Shown here: piece after piece, positions 1 through 11,099 of the stretch | Position numbering within the stretch: position 1 is the stretch's first letter | Layout: every line of letters begins with the position of its first letter | Assembly (NCBI GenBank): GCA_011799875.1 | Contig: CM022301.1 | Coordinates: 86,633,667 to 86,697,666, forward strand | Length of the DNA: 64,000 nucleotides | Source of the DNA: Thinopyrum elongatum | Lineage: Eukaryota; Streptophyta; Magnoliopsida; Poales; Poaceae | Reading direction: 5' to 3' | Program-made: the position numbers and the translations under genes | Notes under the pieces: generated by a model | Told to the model about the DNA's origin: nothing | What the model saw: only the letters and a program-made list of their open reading frames with translations | Database searches by the model: none

Positions 1-1318
1 TAAAGAAGGGGGTCAATACATATATATGAATGAAACTCAACACAAATGATGGTAATAAAATAAAATCATGAATATTATTGTTTACGTACTTCATATTGTC
101 GGTCAGAGTAGCCCCGCTCAGAGGTCGATTGGCGGATGAACTCGCAAATGTAGTATCCACATAAATTATTCCCGCCTTCCTGCCACAAGCACTTTACGAG
201 AATAGAGTTCAATCAAACTGATAATCAAGCATGATAAATGGTATTGATGAAACTAGAATCAATGGGAGATGCGCGGAACTAGCTAGTACTACTTACTTTC
301 GGGTGTGTAAATTGCAGCTCCCTCGGCAGTCCCGGAACCATTCCGGTGAAATCTTTCCAAACCCTGCCAGACAAAGAAAATAATTACTTGATATCCAAAA
401 ATGAACAAAGTTGCCGATATGATATGGTGCGATAATGATTGATTGAACTTACTTCTCGAGCATTGCAGTCATGTCCGCATACTTATTGGGATCTTTTCGT
501 CTCGAGTCTAAGACAATTACTACTCCCCGGTCAAGCTTAATCTCTAGCAGAATAAAGTGGAAGCTGCGCATGCATGCATAACTCATCAATTACATTACTA
601 TAACCTCGAGTAAGCGAAACCGAATATGCACAAGACAGTAACACTCACTTGAAGTTGTAAGGAAAGAGTATTTTCCCTTTGTTTTGATGTTGAAGGAACG
701 ATTGTAGCATGTTTTCCTCAGTATCTTTGACTTTGTTTTGAACCGACCATTCATTTTTGGTATTTGGGTTAATGAACCCAATGTCATAGATTTGTGCTTT
801 TTTGCATTCAACGATCTTCAGTCTGCATAATATAGTGAGGATAATTATATATACATGCAATGAAAGAGCTGAGCTATAGAGACTTAATTACAGAGGTAAT
901 ACTTACAGACAGTAGCAAGTCATGAGTTGTTTGTCGAGGGTGTCTTGATTGAATAACTGGAATAACTCCACAAATTCAACAGGCATCACCTCAGTTCAAA
1001 CGAGGTCGTGCTCCTCTTTAATTCCCAGCATCAAAATATCCTTCCCAGACTTCCTGCAGGTATCCATGTACCATTCATGCAATCTTTGCATCATCGTTGT
1101 TACAGTAGGATGATCAGGTTTGACGAGAGGCTTCCCGTACTCGTATCTGAAGATATCTACTACCTCTAACATTTCAAACTGTACATCATCGCCCAGGTAA
1201 TCAGCAGGATTGGTACCGGGCACTAGCCCCAGATGATTAGCGACGATATCACTAGACACCTTGAGCGGGGGGCACAATTGCTTTGCCTGTTCTCCTTGCG
1301 TAACCTGCAAAGTCCCCC
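1..1318 (-). pseudogene. Ulp1/C48 cysteine-protease-like ORF of the CACTA element, C-terminal exons
   Basis: Coding blocks on the minus strand lie near 1318-988, 987-905, 834-650, 569-470, 365-308 and 186-103, separated by short introns with GT..AG borders. The blocks carry the C48 catalytic layout: His in FHFILLEI (about 565), Asp in VLDSRR (about 515), then Gln and Cys in QEGGNNLCGYYICEF (about 170-125). Such SUMO-protease-like ORFs are a known second gene of plant CACTA and Mutator elements; their role in transposition is unclear. A TGA at 994-996 interrupts the frame just before MPVEFVELF. The N-terminus is lost at the deletion junction near 1320. The exon ends are approximate. Confidence 0.75.
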
Positions 1319-2283
1319 CGCGTTCTCTCAATTTTTCTCCACTGCGACCCGTCAGTGGGTGCTCTCAACTTCCAGTCTTTCTTACGGTCCTCTTTGTGCC
1401 ATCTCATCAACTTGGCTTGCTCTTTGTTTCTGAACAGACGTTTCAACAGTGGTATTATAGGAGCATACCACATCACCTTGGCAGGAACCCTCTTCCTAGG
1501 GCGCTCGCCCTCAACATCACCAGGGTCATCTCGTCTGATCTTATACCACAATGCACCGCATACCGAGCATGCATTCAAATCCTCGTACGCACCGCGGTAG
1601 AGGATGCAGTCATTAGGGCATGCATGTATCTTCTGCACCTCCAATCCTAGAGGGCATAGAACCTTCTTTCCTCCGTATGTACTATCGGGCAATTCGTTAT
1701 CCTTTGGAAGCTTCTTCTTCAATATTTTCAGTAGCTTCTCAAATCCGTTGTCAGATACACCATTGTCTGCCTTCCATTGCAGCAATTCCAGTGTGGTACC
1801 GAGCTTTGTGTTGCCATCTTCACAATTTGGGTACAACCCTTTTTTGTGATCCTCTAATATGTGATCGAACTTCAACTTCTCCCTTTCACTTTGGCATTGT
1901 CTCTTTGCATCAACAATGACCCGGCGAAGATCATCATCGGGCACATCGTCTGGTTCCTCTTGATCTTCAGCTTCCCCCATTGCAGCATCACCATATTCAG
2001 GGGGCAGATAGTTGTCATCATCCTCTTCTTCTTCATTGTCTTCCATCATAACCCCTCTTTCTCCGTGCTTGGTCCAAACATTATAGTGTGGCATGAATCC
2101 CTTCTCAAGCAGGTGGATGTGAACGGTTTTCGAGTCAGAGTAAGACTTCATATTCTCACATCTAGGGCATGGACAACCCATAAAACCATTCTGCTTGTTT
2201 GCCTCAGCCACTTCGAGAAAATTATGCACGCCCTTAATGTACTCGGAGGTGCGTCTGTCACCGTACATCCATTGCCTGTTCAT
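1252..2283 (-). pseudogene. TNP2-like CACTA transposase, N-terminal fragment
   Basis: The ORF has 343 codons and starts at an ATG at 2283. Residues 1-75 match the transposase-associated domain (PF13963 type), with RQWMYGDRR and a CPCPRCEN cysteine cluster. An acidic stretch follows, and then from about residue 140 the start of the Transposase_21 region (FDHILEDHKKGLYPNCEDG, with cysteine motifs near CPNDC and CSVCGALWY). Around residue 320 (WRKIER) the family sequence stops abruptly and the last 21 residues are out-of-frame reading into the protease-like ORF. The catalytic core is therefore absent. A full family member is much longer and would go on into the DDE-like core. Confidence 0.85.
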
Positions 2284-2519
2284 CTGAGTGCATTATATAT
2301 AATTAAGTATGTCAAAAACCATTACAGAACATCATGAATAGAGAAGTGACCAAATTAATAGAAGTTCATCATCACATTAAAACCAAAGTACAGTAGTGAT
2401 CAAATGTTAATACTGAAAAAATAAATACATAAAGTTCATACATAGTTCTCGTTGAACAACATATAGCTCTCTAGAGCATCTAATTAAAACATACATTGAA
2501 ACTATGTAAACCATTTCAA

Positions 2520-2755
2520 TGCAACAACAAATGCGATCATAATCGCAACTAAGGTAACAATTGATCCAACGGCATAATGATACCAAGCCTCAATATGAAT
2601 GGCATATTTTTAATCTTTCTATTCTTCAAGCGCATTTTATCCATCTTGATCTTGTGATCATCGACGATATCCGCAACATGCAACTCCAATTCCATCTTCT
2701 CGTCCTTAATTCTTTTCAATTTTTTCTTCAAGTAATTGTTTTCTTTTTCAACTAA
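2520..2755 (-). pseudogene. Small coiled-coil plus membrane-segment ORF of the CACTA element, frameshifted
   Basis: The first part is Lys/Glu-rich and coiled-coil-like (KKKLKRIKDEKMELELHVAD), followed by RLKNRKIK. After an A run at about 2611-2615 the expected frame continues one base over as YAIHIEAWYHYAVG and a hydrophobic helix (IVTLVAIMIAFVVA), down to about 2520. One missing A in the run restores the join, so the copy is frameshifted. Similar small ORFs accompany Triticeae CACTA elements; no function is known to me. It lies upstream of the transposase ORF on the same strand. Confidence 0.55.
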
Positions 2756-3324
2756 ATTTAACCTCTCGACAAGAGGGTCGGTTGGAATTTACGGTTCACA
2801 TACCTCCTAGATAAAAACATCTATGTCATGTTGGTCGGCATAATTGTCATAAACAGTAAATGAAACAAATAGTTATAAAATATAATATATACCACATCCG
2901 AATCATAGACAGGACAAGGGCCGACGGGGGCGGATACCAAAACCATCGCACTACATAATAACAAACAATAATAAAAGTAAGAAAATTATACAAGTACCTA
3001 CCTAAATCATACAAGTAAGAATTTTTTTTCTTTTAGAAAGAAGATAAGAACAAGAGGCTCACCGCGGTGGTGCTGGCGACGAGATCGGCGCGGGCGATCG
3101 ACGGCGGTGAGGACGGGGACGGGACAGGACGGACCACCAAACCTAGACAAATCTTGAGGCAAATGGAGCTTGGACAAGGAGCTTCAAGAGGAGAAAGCTT
3201 AAGCGTGTCTCGGGCATTTCATCGAACACCTCATGTGCATAGGACGTGAGCTAGAGCACCACACCTCTTCCCATGGCTGGCCAAAAAAATAGAGCAGTGG
3301 CTCTGTTCGCGTGGTATATATAGG
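2756..3324. other. CACTA 5' non-coding region
   Basis: This stretch lies between the coiled-coil ORF and the subterminal repeats. It is AT-rich up to 3050, then has a GC-rich patch at 3061-3130 that probably belongs to the 5' leader or first exon of the element's minus-strand transcript. The plus-strand frame over 3067-3249 looks like chance. A minus-strand TATA-like sequence (read as TATATATACCACG) lies at about 3313-3321. Confidence 0.4.
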
Positions 3325-3607
3325 CTTCTCTTTAGTCCTGGTTTGTGGCTAAAACCGGGACTAAAGGACAACATTTGGTCCCGGTTCCAGCCACCAACCG
3401 GGACTAAAGGTGGTGGGCCAGGAGCGAGGACCATTGGTCCCGGTTCGTGTCTGGAACCGGGACCAAAAGTGTCAGACGAACCGGGACCAATGGCCCCCGA
3501 GGCCTGGCCGGCGCCCTGGCCTCACGAACCGGGACTGATGTCCCCTTTGGTCCTGGTTCATGAGTGAACCAGGATTAATGCCCTTACCCAGGCTTCAACC
3601 AAAGCCC
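3325..3607. repeat. CACTA subterminal inverted repeats
   Basis: About nine copies of a 10-12 bp motif (core GGTCCCGGTT, and in the other orientation AACCGGGACCAA or AACCGGGACTAA) lie in both orientations with irregular spacing, for example near 3341, 3352, 3379, 3401, 3433, 3456, 3479, 3526 and 3549. In CACTA elements such arrays are binding sites for the TNPA-type protein that brings the ends together. Several copies carry CCGG-to-CTGG type changes. Confidence 0.8.
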
Positions 3608-3622
3608 TGTTTTCTACTAGTG
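3604..3622 (-). repeat. CACTA terminal inverted repeat (5' TIR)
   Basis: On the minus strand the element begins CACTAGTAGAAAACAGGGC at 3622. The flanking three bases at 3623-3625 (GAG) would be one copy of the target-site duplication. The partner copy is outside the window. Confidence 0.85.
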
Positions 3623-3639
3623 GAGGGTTTACTGGTTCA

Positions 3640-5540
3640 TCTGTCATTGCCAGAGAATAACAGGAAGTGTGGGTGAGTAGAGGGATGGCCAGGCTAACGA
3701 TCGGAGTAGGGCGGGGTGGTGAGGCCTGCGAGGCAGCACTGCCGCCCATGGGAGACAGGAGCAAGATGAGAGGTTGAAGAAGCAGCACGGCTGTTGGATT
3801 AACATCCAATGGTCCAGCTGCTAGAATCCTTTGTTGACTAAGTTGACAAAGCCCTGCGTACGCATCAGCTTAGTAGGCCCACAAGTCAGCCAACAAATCT
3901 GTCAGGTCCCAGCTGTCATCGGGAGGAATAGTTTTTTCGCATAACAAGGAGGCACTTCCTTCCGTGCGAAGATATAGCCGATGGGTCCCAGCTGTCAGCA
4001 GGAGCAACCATTTTTTTCTCGTAATAAGGAGGCACTTGCCTGTGTGGGTCCCTACTGTCGGCGTCTCCACTTACATCCCTCTTTTGATGGCTGTCGTTCG
4101 TTGACCATGTTGACCACGCCGTGCCGAGAGCACCAACGTGGTGGACGACGGCGAGGCCCAGGAAGGGAACGACCCGGAGCCAGCAAAGCCACAGTAGTGG
4201 ATGCCCACGCTGAGGGGAGTACGAGGGCTGACTGGTCGGCTGCGGGGCGAGGCTGACATCATCGAAAAATAACAGGAGGTGCGGGTGGGTAGAGGGATGG
4301 TCTGGCCAGTGGTGGGAGTAGGGTGGGCCGGTGAGGCCTGCGCGGCAGCACAGCCTGCCATGGGAGGAGGGAGCAGGCAGTCCCGCCGGCGCTGGTTTGG
4401 GCGGCTGGAGCAGGAAGATCAGAGATTGAAGAAGCACGATGGCCGCTGGATGGACACCCAACAGTCACTGCTCTATGTTGACTAAGTTGACAAAGCCTTG
4501 CATACGCGTCAAATTATTTTTAGGACAGCGTCATCGTCAACCTAGTAGGCCTACAAGTCAACCTCCAAATCTGTGGAAAATAGCATACAACCCATTTGCT
4601 AATTCTTAAGGATATTTTGAAGCCCATATTCTTTTTATTAGCATTACAGACCATATTCTGGCCACTGCTAAAAAATTCAACAAAATTTTGCATATTTCGG
4701 TGGGTTCCGAACTCTTTTAATCATGAAATTTTGAGCCACGTTAAAAATAATTTTAAAAAATATATATCAAAGTACAATACAAATAAATTTTGTCCACAAA
4801 AAAATCAATGAAATTTAAAATCTTGAAATCCAAAAAAAACAAAATTTGAATCTAATTGTCGGTTGGCTTTGGTTTTAAAATTTACAACCCATATCTTACT
4901 ACTTATAGCCCATTTTCTAGGGAAGCCGAATACATCCCTCCTCATCTTGAAAGATTTACAGCCCAGCAAGGATGAGAAAAGCAATTAGGCCTCGGTTGGC
5001 TATTCTCCAAAAAAATAGAACTGGGCTAGCCATTTTCAGAAAGAAAAAAGATATCAACTGGGCTCATCATGTGTGTAAATAAAAGCCTGGGCTAGACGGG
5101 CCACAGCCCCTGCACAGCCCGCAGTTGATACCCTACTCTGACAATAAAACTAACAGACAACTGGGCGAGCTACTGGGTCCCTGGTGTTAGCTGCTCATTG
5201 TGTAATTTTCTCAATTATTGACTACATTGACAATGGCGTGGGACCTAGATGTCAAACCATTAGGAGGAAGTGTTTTTTGGCTTGTAATAACGAGGCACCT
5301 GCTTGCGTAATGCCATGACCCTGGTGGGTCCCTACTGTCAGCCTCTCCAAGTACAGTCATCTCCTGATTCCTTTCGGTTGTTGACCATGTTGACACTCCA
5401 GACGGTGGCGGGCGCACCGCGAGAGAACCAAGGTGGAGAACGACGGCGAGGTCTCGGACGGGAATGAACAGGAGCCATGGAAGATGCGGTAGTGTAGTGG
5501 CAGTCGGAGGGAAGTACGAGGGCAACAACATCTAACTCAA
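3640..5540. repeat. Degenerate tandem repeat block with paired TTGAC dyads
   Basis: A segment at 3645-3902 recurs in diverged form at 4252-4575, sharing the AACAGGAGGTG, GGTAGAGGGATGG, GTGAGGCCTGCG and TTGACTAAGTTGACAAAGCC landmarks. A second segment at 4011-4190 recurs at 5260-5475, sharing GGTGGGTCCCTACTGTC and TTGACCATGTTGAC. A 77-bp tandem duplication (GGTCCCAGCTGTCA...AAGGAGGCACTT) lies at 3905-4040. TTGAC-N4-TTGAC dyads occur at 3834-3847, 4101-4114, 4478-4491, 5218-5231 and 5381-5394. The AT-rich stretch 4580-5210 between the copies holds several AGCCCA motifs and no gene. I do not recognise the repeat family. Confidence 0.6.
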
Positions 5541-5620
5541 GCTTACAAACGGTACAAAAGCCCAATGATTAATTGTTCATCAAATTTAGACAAAACCCAG
5601 ATTAAACATGGCAATAACAT

Positions 5621-7348
5621 CTAACCCAACCACTGTTTTTGGCAGTCACAAACAAATGGATCGGTCTGATCCATAAAATCAACATCATGTGCGAATTTTT
5701 TTACTGGAACATGACCACAAGTTGTTGTAAATAGAAGTCGAGCACATTCAGAAGCCCATTTGTCCACCTGAAACTTCTTTTTTTGCTGTTCAACATATCC
5801 GTCCGTGAGAAATTTCTCGTTGAAAAACTTAAGCCTCATGCACAATAGTAATCTCGCATTCAACAGGAAGAATGTGACAAAGCTTCTGTTTGCCTGGTTG
5901 GATGCATATCCTTCCATCGTTATTGTCCTCAAATGAATGTCATGAGATCTAAGAAAATCCCGGTGTTTATTACGCCACTGATTGGTTATATGTTTTTCTC
6001 CATGTGTTAGTGCCTAAGTAGACATGAAGATTGAAAATAGTTAAGGTCTAAAAAAGAGTATGTCGAAAGAGCAACAGCTGAACGGTTAATTCTAGTATAA
6101 TATATATGGGCTTTCAATGTGCATGAAATCATCACCTTTATATACAAATTCTCCAGACATGGAAAGCATCGCAGCAAGCCAATAATTGTGTTCAGATCAT
6201 AACTAAACATTCTGATATGTAAGATCTTGACAGAATCCAGCACCATTGATAGGCTATCCATGGATGAACTCTTCATTGAGCATATAACATAATATTAGTA
6301 CCCAAAGTGTACTCCAACATGATATAAAACTTATGCACACAAATGAAAAATGCAGCTTATGATTACAAATGTGTAGATGATAATATATGGTACCTGAATA
6401 AGTGTGGAGCCAAACACCAACTTGTGATAATTAAACGGATCACGAATTACACCCAAGGTCTCCAGTTTAGGCGCAGAGACGACAATTATTTGCAAAGGAA
6501 TATAACAATAATGAAGGAGCAACCTTTGAAGTGAAGGGGCATCATCGATGATGAGCTGTTGTCCTTCAAAACAAATTCCAATGCTTTTAAGGTGAGGCGA
6601 CTTTATTTGGAGACAACTGATACGGATTTCTATTCTCAAAACAATCAGCAAGCACTCCAGGGCAGGGCAACTAGAGTGGATGATTGTGTCTAGTGAGGCC
6701 TCCGACAGATAAACCACCACAAGCGAAAGTTTTTTTTAGCAGTGGGAGTCGAAGCATTTGTACCATATCGTATGGTAGATGGCACCGGGCGAAGGTGGCG
6801 GTGTGGAGAGAGGAGGAAAACCACGAGATGGACAACGGTGGTGTGGGAACAAATTCTTGGCCTTCGGTTCGTGGTATGTAATTTTCGTGGTAATGGTAGA
6901 ACTCAAACTGCTGGAGTTTTTCGAATTCAGGGGATGTCAGCCAGGCATCCACCGTGCATCGTATGGACAGCAGGTAGCATGTTGGGATGTAGAGGCGTTG
7001 AACGGAGCCCTGGTGGGAGGAGATGACGGCTCTGAGGAGTTCAAAATCATGAACGACAGATAGCTGACGACAGTCGAGATTAAGGGGTGTGGCGTGCCAT
7101 AGAGGGCGCCACCGAGTTGAGAGGACTTGGGTGCGGCAGCAATCCTTGGTGGGGAGAAGCAAGATGATCTCCCCAAGGATGGCGTCCGAGAGATCGCTGA
7201 TGCGGTCCACCCGTGATTCTACGGGTTCCTCAGATCCGACAGGTGGGTGCTCGCTGCTTCTCCCCGCGCTGCTTGGTGCGTGATCCACAACCAGCGTTGC
7301 CGCTGGCGGGAGCCTCATCTTCTTGGCGCTGGGACCAGCCGACTCCAT
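5621..7348 (-). pseudogene. F-box/LRR/FBD-type protein gene, three exons, single-base frameshift
   Basis: Exons on the minus strand: 7348-6394, 6270-6136 and 6013-5621, all with GT..AG introns in phase 0. They give 493 codons plus stop if one base is removed, a normal length for plant F-box/FBD proteins. The F-box lies at about residues 47-95 (RISDLSDAILGEIILLLPTK, then RTQVLSTRWRPLWH). LRR-like segments follow (SPHLKSIGI, APSLQRLLLHYC, APKLETLGV), and exon 3 encodes an FBD-like end (HLRTITMEGY, then FFLLNARLL). Such proteins are SCF ubiquitin-ligase substrate adaptors. The poly-A run at 6730-6737 (minus strand) has eight bases where seven would keep the frame between PLLKK and LSLVVVYLSEAS. 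Otherwise there are no stops, so the break is recent or a sequencing artefact. The ATG at 7348 is chosen because the reading upstream is repeat-derived. Confidence 0.8.
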
Positions 7349-7424
7349 TTTCCTTGCGGGCGTCGCATCAAGCTCACGGGTTTGAGCAGAGCAGCCAGAG
7401 ACGAACCTAGTGGTAGTGCGAGTG

Positions 7425-7585
7425 GGGAAGAAGGAGGGCTGGGGTTTTCTGTAGGAGCGAGGAAGAAGGGGAACAAGCATTTTCTGTAGGAGCGAGGAAG
7501 AAGGGGAACAGGTGTTTTCTGTACAAGCGAGGAAGAAGGTGAGCGGGGGTTTTCTGTACGAGTGAGGAAGAAGGTGAGCGCGGGA
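7425..7585 (-). repeat. Tandem repeat in the 5' leader of the F-box gene
   Basis: Four to five imperfect units of about 36-38 bp share GGTTTTCTGTA(G/C)(G/A)AGCGAGG and AAGAAGG(G/T)GA. They lie 80-240 bp upstream of the ATG at 7348, so probably in the 5' UTR or core promoter. The open reading through them is a by-product of the repeat. Confidence 0.7.
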
Positions 7586-8511
7586 ATTGGGGGGCGACGG
7601 AAGGGGGATAGTCCAGCAGGATGCAGGGTTTTTTCGGGGTCGCCCCAATTCATGAAATATGGGCTTTTCCTCGCAAAAAAACTAATGGGCTTTAAGATGG
7701 ATTGGCTTTTGTATCGTCCTGGTCGGTTGCCATCGTGTTTCTTGTCCTGGACGGTCTTAACACTAGAGGGAGCCCATAAGAGACACTCTCTAGCTCTCCC
7801 AGCTTATTGCCCATTCGAAAGAAAAAAAGAGACGCCCTCCAGCTTATTGCTCCTCATCGGTAACCTTTTTCAATTTAAAAAAAATATGGCTCCTTCTCGG
7901 GCCCGCTTGTCATCCACCAAATTAGAGGATGCGGTACTGCATGTAGACACTCACACTGGTCATAGCGCAGCAAAATGAGGTGTCAACATTCACATTAAAC
8001 TAAGCTTCAGAAGATACGGTATGCATACTAACATTCACAAGCACAAAAGTTCAGCATGTTTATGCATCTCAATGATTCACCATAATATAACCAAGACAAA
8101 GCTGTGAGAAGGTACAGAAATAAAGAAAAATGATCGATGCTTCTCTGAGCAAAGGGCCTCCCTGCGCACGCATTAATTTCCTGGGCATGCTTGTTTCTTC
8201 TCAATGTTGTGAGCACTTTGAGCATGTTGGCAACTCCACACCTAGCTGCATGTTTGCTCCTCCACTACTCGTCGGCTAGGCTGTATTTGACTCGGGACTC
8301 TTTTATCTTGCGGTGATGTTGTGGATGCACTGCTTGTTTGCTCCTCCACACATGACAGGCTCATTCCACACTGCAATCACCAAGTCAATGTACGAATAAT
8401 CTTATTTCATCTTTCACTGGTCATTTTACCTAGTTACGAATGTAGGAATACCTGGAGCACCATGAGGTTAGCTGACAGCAGGTAGATGCAGCCATATAAT
8501 TTTGTGCGGTT
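7586..8511. other. Upstream region of the F-box gene and unassigned intergenic DNA
   Basis: 7586-7900 is the likely promoter side of the F-box gene; TGGGCTTT-type motifs near 7659 and 7684 resemble plant site II elements. From 7980 to 8511 I see no gene. The short sequence GTTTGCTCCTCCAC is present twice (about 8250 and 8337). Confidence 0.4.
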
Positions 8512-9330
8512 CTACAAAAATTGAGGTTTGTGTCCCTTCCCCTTCTTATGAGAATTCTTCTTGAAGTTGGTACAATGTGACGGCTTGTTCTTTGCATCAA
8601 ACTTGCCTGTCCCCTGGGATTTGTTCTTGTTGTTTTTGGGCTTGTTGGGCTGGAAGTTCTTCTCGTGTACCATGTGGGCACTAGAAGCTCCCTCAGCGAC
8701 TCGAGCACGTGTGTCTTTTTCTCTCGCCTTCTCTTCAAAATCAAGAGTGCTAATGAGATCCAAAACGGAAAACTCCTGTCTCTTGTGTTTCAGAGAAGTA
8801 GCAAAATTGTTCCACGAAGGTGGAAGCTGGGTAATAATGGTCCCAGCAACAAATTTGTCCAGCAACACACACTTAACGTACTCAAGTTCCTTAGCGAGTG
8901 TCTGTATATCATGAGCCTGCTGAACAACAGAGCACTCATCAGTCATCTTGTAGTCACAGAATTGCTCCATGACGTACAACTTGCTGCCAGCGTCCGAGGC
9001 CCCACACGTGGCCTCAAAAGTAGCCCACATGTCTTTGCCGCTGTCAAACGACATATATGAATCCACAATGGAATCGTCAAGAACACTTAGAAGGGTGCCT
9101 TTGAAGAGGGTATCCATGTTCTCAAAAGCTTCCTGCTGTGCAGGATTAAGATCGCCCTCAGGCTTGCCCTTAGTGGCATCATAGCAGTACATGATCTGAA
9201 ACCAGTAAACTGCTATCGTGCGCCACCTTTTCTACTGCACCTCCTTAAAGGTAGGCGGCTTCAAAAGCGTAGCAAAACCACTCGGAGTAAATTGCCTATA
9301 AGCAGGTTTTTGGATTGGATTGTTGAATAT
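8512..9330 (-). pseudogene. Copia-type retrotransposon Gag fragment
   Basis: The minus-strand reading from about 9330 (PAYRQFTPSGFATLLKPPTF) through YCYDATKGKPEGDL, then YVMEQFCDYKMTDE, ELEYVKCVLLDKFVAG and LPPSWNNFATSLKHKRQEFS is a typical plant Copia Gag (UBN2-like) domain with a Lys-rich tail. A TAG at 9232-9234 interrupts it in EVQ*KRWR. The coding similarity ends near 8525, before the CCHC zinc knuckle and the whole pol region, so only a remnant is left. No LTR pair is visible around it. Confidence 0.8.
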
Positions 9331-9487
9331 AGGAGCAAATTACTATGAGATTTAATCCAAATAAATAGTAAATAGATCAGGACAACAATTGCAAAGATCA
9401 AAGTAATGATGCGGACTAAACCAGGAGGACAGAATCACATGCTGTGCAGCGGGAGCAGAACCGCTGTGGTTGATGTTATCACTCATG

Positions 9488-9838
9488 TCATTGATGAAGA
9501 GGTTGCCGAGGTCGGGGAAGTAGGTTGTCGTTGAGGAAGTCATCGCTGGCAGCAGTCGCGCGAGTGTGCTCCCTGAAAACCCGATCACCCATCTCACATA
9601 CAGGATCACGGAAGGCGGGGTTGCAGAAGACTGCTGTCCTCATGGTGCACGCCGAAAGGAGGGATGGAGAAGACTTGCGTGGCGGCGCCATGATCTGGAA
9701 TGGTGCGAAACCATATGATACAGCGGCGGCTAGGGTAGAGCCTGTCAGGTTGGTCGTGCGAGTTAACCCCACGTCCAAGTCAATAATGGCCCCACTATCC
9801 AAAAGAATCGGAAATGGCTGAGTAATTATGGCGTTCAT
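9488..9838 (-). other. Unrecognised 116-codon ORF upstream of the Copia gag remnant
   Basis: An open frame on the same strand as the Copia gag fragment, 160 bp upstream of it. It includes APPRKSSPSLLSACTMRTAV and ends in PRPRQPLHQ. No motif is recognised. It may be leader sequence of the Copia element rather than a gene. A second short frame with ATG at 9487 (MSDNINHSGSAPAAQ) could be the original gag start, cut off by an intron or a deletion. Confidence 0.25.
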
Positions 9839-10354
9839 TAAGTATTAATTAATGACTGGATTTGTGCCATGTTTGTTCTTGTGAGTGACCTTTTCCTATG
9901 TGACCATAGGAAATCGAGACATGCTCATTCTCAGTTGCATTGTCAACCCAACACTCCCTCACTTTCTTTCCTTTTTTGACCAAGACCCTGGTCAGGCCTG
10001 CCCCAACCACACTTTATTTCGCTTTTCAACCAAGAGATCGGTTCATTATCCAGTCTCTGTAGTACCTTTTTTCCTCTATTAGTAAAAATGTAGGTGGTGT
10101 TCCAGTGTTCGACAAGCCGACGCAGCAAGCTACTGTGGCGAAGACAGGGGGAGCAGCAAGGGGCCCAGCTTGCTGCTCCATCTCTATCCTTCTGTTGGAG
10201 CGTGTCAAGTACTGCTTCCCATGTGTCCCAAGGCATCACATGATTTTATTAACAAATTGAACTTTGCACGTGCTATGCATGTACCCACGTACTAGTAGTA
10301 GGTTCATAGAGAAGAGAAGAGATGTAGATAAAACTTGATCAATAACCGCGCCAC

Positions 10355-10510
10355 TGCGTTCAAGTCGCACTTTGTATGACTCACATGTGGTCACCCAACC
10401 TACATTAAGTGGACAACTAGATGTGTCAAACTATCATGTTAGCTGCCGCTTCGTGTGCAAATGCGTTCCATCGTGGGTGTACCCACGCGTGTGCGGGAGG
10501 GGACGAGTGC
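10355..10510 (+). repeat. Local dispersed repeat, copy 1
   Basis: This segment contains AAGTGGACAACTAGATGTGT, a TCAAACTATCATGTTAGCTG stretch and GTACCCACGCGTGTG. It is a diverged copy of 11100-11400 and 34980-35245. The family is unknown to me. Confidence 0.6.
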
Positions 10511-11099
10511 ATGCGTGCACCTCTTCTCTTCGTCTCTCTCTTTCTCTCTCTCTCTCTCTCGTCTAGTACTACATTTTAGTGACATCACAAGTCTTATAGC
10601 CTGCTGACTAGGCCTTATTAGACTGGCTCTAAAGTTACTCTCCACTATGAGTAGTCTAATGCCGGGCGTGCAGTGGGCAACACCCTCGGCCGACGCGCCG
10701 CTTCAATGGCGGACGCAGTGAGAGGTCGCATCGCCTTGACTTTCCATCAATGTGGAGCGGCGAAATCAGCTAGCGCCGGGCGGGAAGCGCGCGCGGGAGG
10801 GGGGAGGGATTTTTGGTGGGCCAGGAAGGTGAGTAGCCAGCTTGGGATAGGTCCAGACGGGGAAATATCAGGTGCTCCCATACTCCAACTGCTAGTACTA
10901 CTGTAGTACAATAGTGTGGGCTACGTAGGGCCGTAGTAAGCAAGCTTCTCATCGTTCTGCGAGTTGACATAACACATCAAAGTAGTAGTAGTTTTTTAAA
11001 CTTACATTAAAGTAGTAGTGTAGTCGTCTCCAAAGAGGGCCGACCATGTCCATGGCTACCATCCCATCCCGTGCTCCGTCATTGAGTACGTGCATGATT

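Larger units (their letters stand above)
1..3622 (-). mobile_element. CACTA (En/Spm) DNA transposon, 5' part, internally deleted
   Basis: The right end is the terminal inverted repeat, read on the minus strand as CACTAGTAGAAAACAGGGC and ending at 3622. Inside it come a subterminal array of inverted GGTCCCGGTT-like motifs, a coiled-coil ORF, the N-terminal part of a TNP2-type transposase, and exons of a Ulp1/C48-protease-like ORF that run off the left edge. This set and order is typical of cereal CACTA elements. The transposase catalytic region is missing, so this is a non-autonomous deletion derivative. The other TIR lies outside the window, so the 3-bp target duplication cannot be checked. 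Confidence 0.88.

Noticed and set aside
3067..3249. 60-codon plus-strand ORF near the CACTA end
   Set aside because: Opposite to the element's genes, no conserved sequence, ends in the subterminal region.
7425..7585. CRISPR-like spaced repeats
   Set aside because: Imperfect head-to-tail tandem units without unique spacers, in a plant nuclear context.
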